From positions 1 through 10,288 of the forward strand of contig JAISIV010000007.1 in the NCBI GenBank assembly GCA_031261865.1: DNA of 10,288 nucleotides, written 5' to 3'. Position 1 is the first letter of the stretch; the number at the start of each line of letters is the position of its first letter. Source of the stretch: Lactobacillaceae bacterium (lineage in GTDB: Bacteria; Bacillota; Bacilli; Lactobacillales; Lactobacillaceae). The translations under genes and the position numbers were made by a program. Of the stretch, positions 7,716 to 10,288 are shown one piece after another. The notes under the pieces are model-generated. The model made no database searches, had not been told where the DNA came from, and worked only from the letters and a program-made list of their open reading frames with translations.

Positions 7716-8918
7716 TTAAAATTCAAGTGTTTCGTTTTTAGTAGGAAGATAAGTTTTTAACCCTGCTTGAATCAAGGCATCATTTTCGACTTCTGGTTTG
7801 AAAGAATGCCAAGGCACGGTCACTTTAGCATTAACCCTTGAAGCTACTTTGATTAAATCTTCTGGCGTTGCGTGGCCAGATGCACCAACATATTCAAATT
7901 GGGCGTGGCGTTTGTTTAGATAGTCGACTAGTGTTTCGTATCTCGAGTCATAATCGCCGAGCGGCTCACCATTCATATGAAGATAAATAAATCCATCTTC
8001 GAATTCATCAAGATCTGACAAATTTTCAAAATGATTTTGAAGTACATATTGACTTGGATTAGAAACCATTTCTTCTAGAGTAATATCTCGATCAAGAATC
8101 GTGGCACTTAGTCCGAAACTTTCAAGAATGGTACCAAAACGGGCGTCCCAAACTAATGTCCGATTATTTTCCTCGGCCGTTTTTTGTAGTTCAATCAATC
8201 TTTCGATATTTCTTTCATATGGATTAATCACGACTAACGAATCAGCAGAAAGTGATTTAGCGAAATCATCTTGTAAAATTTGTTCGGTTCTACGAGTGCG
8301 TGGTTCACCATCGTTATCAAAACTGAATTCAGTCCCTTCCAACATAAACAAATCCGGGTTTAAAGCTTCAATAATATTTGTCCATCTATCAACACGTTCT
8401 GGGTATGGGCCATCGTATCGGACATCCCCAGAATGAACAAATGTATGTTCGCCATCACCAATTACAAACATTAAGGCTCCAATAGCGTCGTGATCGGTAA
8501 GATAAGCAGTGACCGACAAATCACCGATTGTAATTGTCTGGCCATCATCAATTTCTTTTAAGTTAGTCAAAGTTGGTTTTTCTACACCTAGTTCAATTAG
8601 CTGGTTATAAAGTTTGAGGCTATCGCTGCTCATGTAAACATCGATCGGGCGCTTTAAATATTTCAAGCCACCCATATGGTCGATATGCAAATGTGAAATA
8701 AAGATGGCTTCGTTTTCAAAGGGTGACGATTGTCCATCCAAAAATAAATCGGGCACATTAGGCAAAACACCTGACGATAATAAATCATCAGGTGTCGTGT
8801 CATCAGGTGCAAAATTTATTCCAAAGTCAGTAATTACCCGACTAGTTTTAGTTTCAACACTAATGACGTTCCCGCCAATCGTATTTAAACCATTCAAAAA
8901 TTTTACACGTGTGGTCAT
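7716..8918 (-). CDS. beta-CASP-like metallo-beta-lactamase fold hydrolase (RNase J-like)
   Basis: This 400-residue protein has a metallo-beta-lactamase fold with the full metal-binding set: HxHxDH at 76-81, H143 (TDHDAIG), D165 (HSGDVRYDG), and a late histidine. E197 in LEGTEF, H349 in ASGHATPEDL and H371 in VPWHSF resemble motifs of the beta-CASP branch, to which RNase J belongs. It is shorter than RNase J (about 550 residues) and lacks its C-terminal domain, so it is probably a relative with another role. A nucleic acid or a phosphoester linked to the substrate imported by its neighbour are both possible. The ATG lies one base after the solute-binding protein stop (TAATATG), and the nearby AAAGG is weak, so translation is likely coupled to that gene. 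A terminator follows directly. The fold is certain; the substrate is unknown. Confidence 0.78.
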   Translation of the reverse strand: MTTRVKFLNGLNTIGGNVISVETKTSRVITDFGINFAPDDTTPDDLLSSGVLPNVPDLFLDGQSSPFENEAIFISHLHIDHMGGLKYLKRPIDVYMSSDSLKLYNQLIELGVEKPTLTNLKEIDDGQTITIGDLSVTAYLTDHDAIGALMFVIGDGEHTFVHSGDVRYDGPYPERVDRWTNIIEALNPDLFMLEGTEFSFDNDGEPRTRRTEQILQDDFAKSLSADSLVVINPYERNIERLIELQKTAEENNRTLVWDARFGTILESFGLSATILDRDITLEEMVSNPSQYVLQNHFENLSDLDEFEDGFIYLHMNGEPLGDYDSRYETLVDYLNKRHAQFEYVGASGHATPEDLIKVASRVNAKVTVPWHSFKPEVENDALIQAGLKTYLPTKNETLEF

Positions 8919-8919
8919 A

Positions 8920-10203
8920 TTACTTGTTAGCCTTTAAGAGAGTTTTTACTTGACTATCTAGTGTCTTCAAAGCTTTTTTAGGAGCTTCGTCTTTAGTAAG
9001 GATGTTGCTTGTCATCGTTACTAAATCAGTACGGTATTCGTTGTAGCCCAAGAATGGAGTATCAGTAAATGCGTACTTAAGAGAATCGGCACCACCTGCG
9101 GCCAGCGGATTAGCCTTTAGGTAAGCTTTGTAAGACTTTGAATTAGTAGCTTTTTTAGTAATTGGCAAATAACCAGTTGCTTCGGCCCATGCTTCAGTTT
9201 GCTTATCAGAAGCAAGGAACTTCATAAATGCCCATGCACCAGCAGTTTGCTTTTTAGTTGCTGTAGAAGTGACAACCAATGAGTTACCTGCAAGTTGGGT
9301 GGCATGTTTTCCTTTATATGAAGGAATAGCAGCAGTTCCCCATTCGAAACCTTCTGGAGCTTGTGCTTTAGTAGCAGACACTCCGGCTGAAGAAGAATAA
9401 GACAAAATAGTCTTTCCGTTTACGAAGTTATTAGTTCCGTAAATATCAGATCCGGCAGTTTTTGCAGTTCCATCTTTAACCATTTTGTTGATGGCATCGG
9501 CTGCTGCAACGGCTTGTTTAGAAGCGATGTTTGATTTGAAGTTCTTAGTAACTAGAGACTTTCCAGCTGCGCGAACCATTCCGTTCCATTCCATATCGAA
9601 TGATTGGTCGAATCCAAGGGCAGCTACGTCAGTGCCTTTAACTTTTTCAGCTAACTTTTGAATGTCGTCCCAAGTCTTTGGCACGTCAACACCATATTGT
9701 TTTAGCAAAGTTTTGTTATAGAACATCACACGTACTGAAACAGAAAATGGCATTGAGTAGAACTTTCCTTTGTACTTAGATGAATCTAAGAAACCAGGAT
9801 AAATGTTTGCCTGTTGTTTTTTAGACAATCCATCTTTACCATTCAATTGAGCATCAAGATCTTTTACAATTCCATTGTTCACGTAGTCAGGAACTTGTGT
9901 GTAAACGGCTTGAGCGAGCACTGGCAAAGTCTTAGACTTAGCGGCAGCAGTGATCTTTTGTTGCAAAGTTGTGTAGTTTCCTTGAGAAGTTCCAACAACT
10001 TTATACTTGCTTTGAGAATCATTAAATTCCTTAATTTGTTTATCTAATTCTTCTTGGTAGACACCAGTTTGTCCGTGCCAGAAACTAATTTCTGTTGGCT
10101 TGCTTGCGGCATTAACAAGAGTGTTAGTTCCTTGTGCCAAAGTTACTGTTGAAAGGGCAGCTGCAGTAGTAGCTCCGATAAACTTGGTAACGAATTTCTT
10201 CAT
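8920..10203 (-). CDS. ugpB: ABC transporter solute-binding protein, UgpB-like
   Basis: This 427-residue extracellular binding protein resembles UgpB, which captures glycerol-3-phosphate or glycerophosphodiesters for an ABC importer. Landmarks shared with UgpB are ISFWHGQ (W42-H43), QGNYTTL (near 75), FYSMPFSVSVRVMFYNK, PKTWDD and TGYLPITK (343-350). Residues 1-32 form a signal peptide with an AAAL-rich core and a likely signal peptidase I site (V30-N31-A32). There is no lipobox cysteine and in fact no cysteine anywhere, unlike most Gram-positive binding proteins, which are lipoproteins. It may therefore be released or held by the transporter. The start is placed at the MKKFVTK signal peptide, with an AGAGAG ribosome binding site somewhat far upstream. 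The permease and ATPase genes are not in the window and are probably beyond the right edge. A general sugar-type substrate cannot be excluded. Confidence 0.8.
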   Translation of the reverse strand: MKKFVTKFIGATTAAALSTVTLAQGTNTLVNAASKPTEISFWHGQTGVYQEELDKQIKEFNDSQSKYKVVGTSQGNYTTLQQKITAAAKSKTLPVLAQAVYTQVPDYVNNGIVKDLDAQLNGKDGLSKKQQANIYPGFLDSSKYKGKFYSMPFSVSVRVMFYNKTLLKQYGVDVPKTWDDIQKLAEKVKGTDVAALGFDQSFDMEWNGMVRAAGKSLVTKNFKSNIASKQAVAAADAINKMVKDGTAKTAGSDIYGTNNFVNGKTILSYSSSAGVSATKAQAPEGFEWGTAAIPSYKGKHATQLAGNSLVVTSTATKKQTAGAWAFMKFLASDKQTEAWAEATGYLPITKKATNSKSYKAYLKANPLAAGGADSLKYAFTDTPFLGYNEYRTDLVTMTSNILTKDEAPKKALKTLDSQVKTLLKANK

Positions 10204-10232
10204 AATAAATGTGACTCTCTTTCTAAATAAAA

Positions 10233-10288
10233 TTAACGGTACGTAATCAGAGCGCGAAACAGAACGGTTTGCAACTGTGGCATAAGCT
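10233..10288 (-). CDS. possible 3' end of an upstream operon gene
   Basis: On the - strand a frame stays open from the window edge to a TAA at 10235-10233 (ends LFRALITYR). Its end lies 29 bp before the ugpB-like start, typical operon spacing, so it could be the last codons of a transporter subunit or related gene. With only about 18 codons visible nothing confirms it, and another frame of this strand is also open. Confidence 0.25.
   Translation of the reverse strand, partial: LMPQLQTVLFRALITYR

Noticed and set aside
8101..8937. Open reading frames on the + strand opposite the hydrolase gene
   Set aside because: The - strand frame carries the full metallo-beta-lactamase motifs. The + strand frames are low-complexity Ser/Leu-rich shadows without start signals.

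Overview
The window looks like chromosome of a low-GC Gram-positive lactic acid bacterium, most likely a member of the Lactobacillaceae (possibly the Leuconostoc/Oenococcus/Weissella side; the genus cannot be fixed by eye). The evidence is AT-rich sequence, GGAGG-type ribosome binding sites, an LXG-type (type VIIb) secretion toxin locus, an acetoin/diacetyl reductase and a UgpB-like binding protein.

Bases 1-3526 (+ strand) are a type VIIb secretion effector module, apparently one transcription unit. In order it holds the 3' end of a WXG100 protein, a DUF4176 protein, two small helical proteins with features of LXG-toxin targeting partners, a 630-residue LXG-like toxin with a C-terminal DNA/RNA non-specific endonuclease domain, and a DUF600/YezG (EsaG)-type immunity protein, then a terminator. 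The layout resembles the S. aureus EsaD/EsaG nuclease pair combined with the small adaptor proteins found beside LXG toxins. By inference the small proteins escort the toxin to the secretion machine and the last gene protects the producer.

Bases 3587-5479 (+) hold an unusual 630-residue protein. It appears to contain two degenerate Rgg/MutR-like helix-turn-helix regions about 300 residues apart, each followed by helical sequence. A perfect (AAC)18 microsatellite encodes 18 asparagines in its second half. It is the least explained gene of the window.

Bases 5499-7193 hold two divergent short-chain dehydrogenases: a FabG-like reductase on the - strand and an acetoin/diacetyl reductase (butA/budC type) on the + strand. 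They share a 123-bp intergenic region with a direct-repeat array that looks like a regulator binding site.

Bases 7202-7715 hold a small two-helix membrane protein gene (-), terminators, an apparently orphan + strand promoter and two tandem 39-bp repeats.

Bases 7716-10288 are a - strand operon: a UgpB-like (glycerol-3-phosphate type) secreted solute-binding protein without a lipobox, then a beta-CASP metallo-beta-lactamase fold hydrolase that starts one base after it, and a terminator. A short reading frame at the right edge may be the tail of another gene of this operon.
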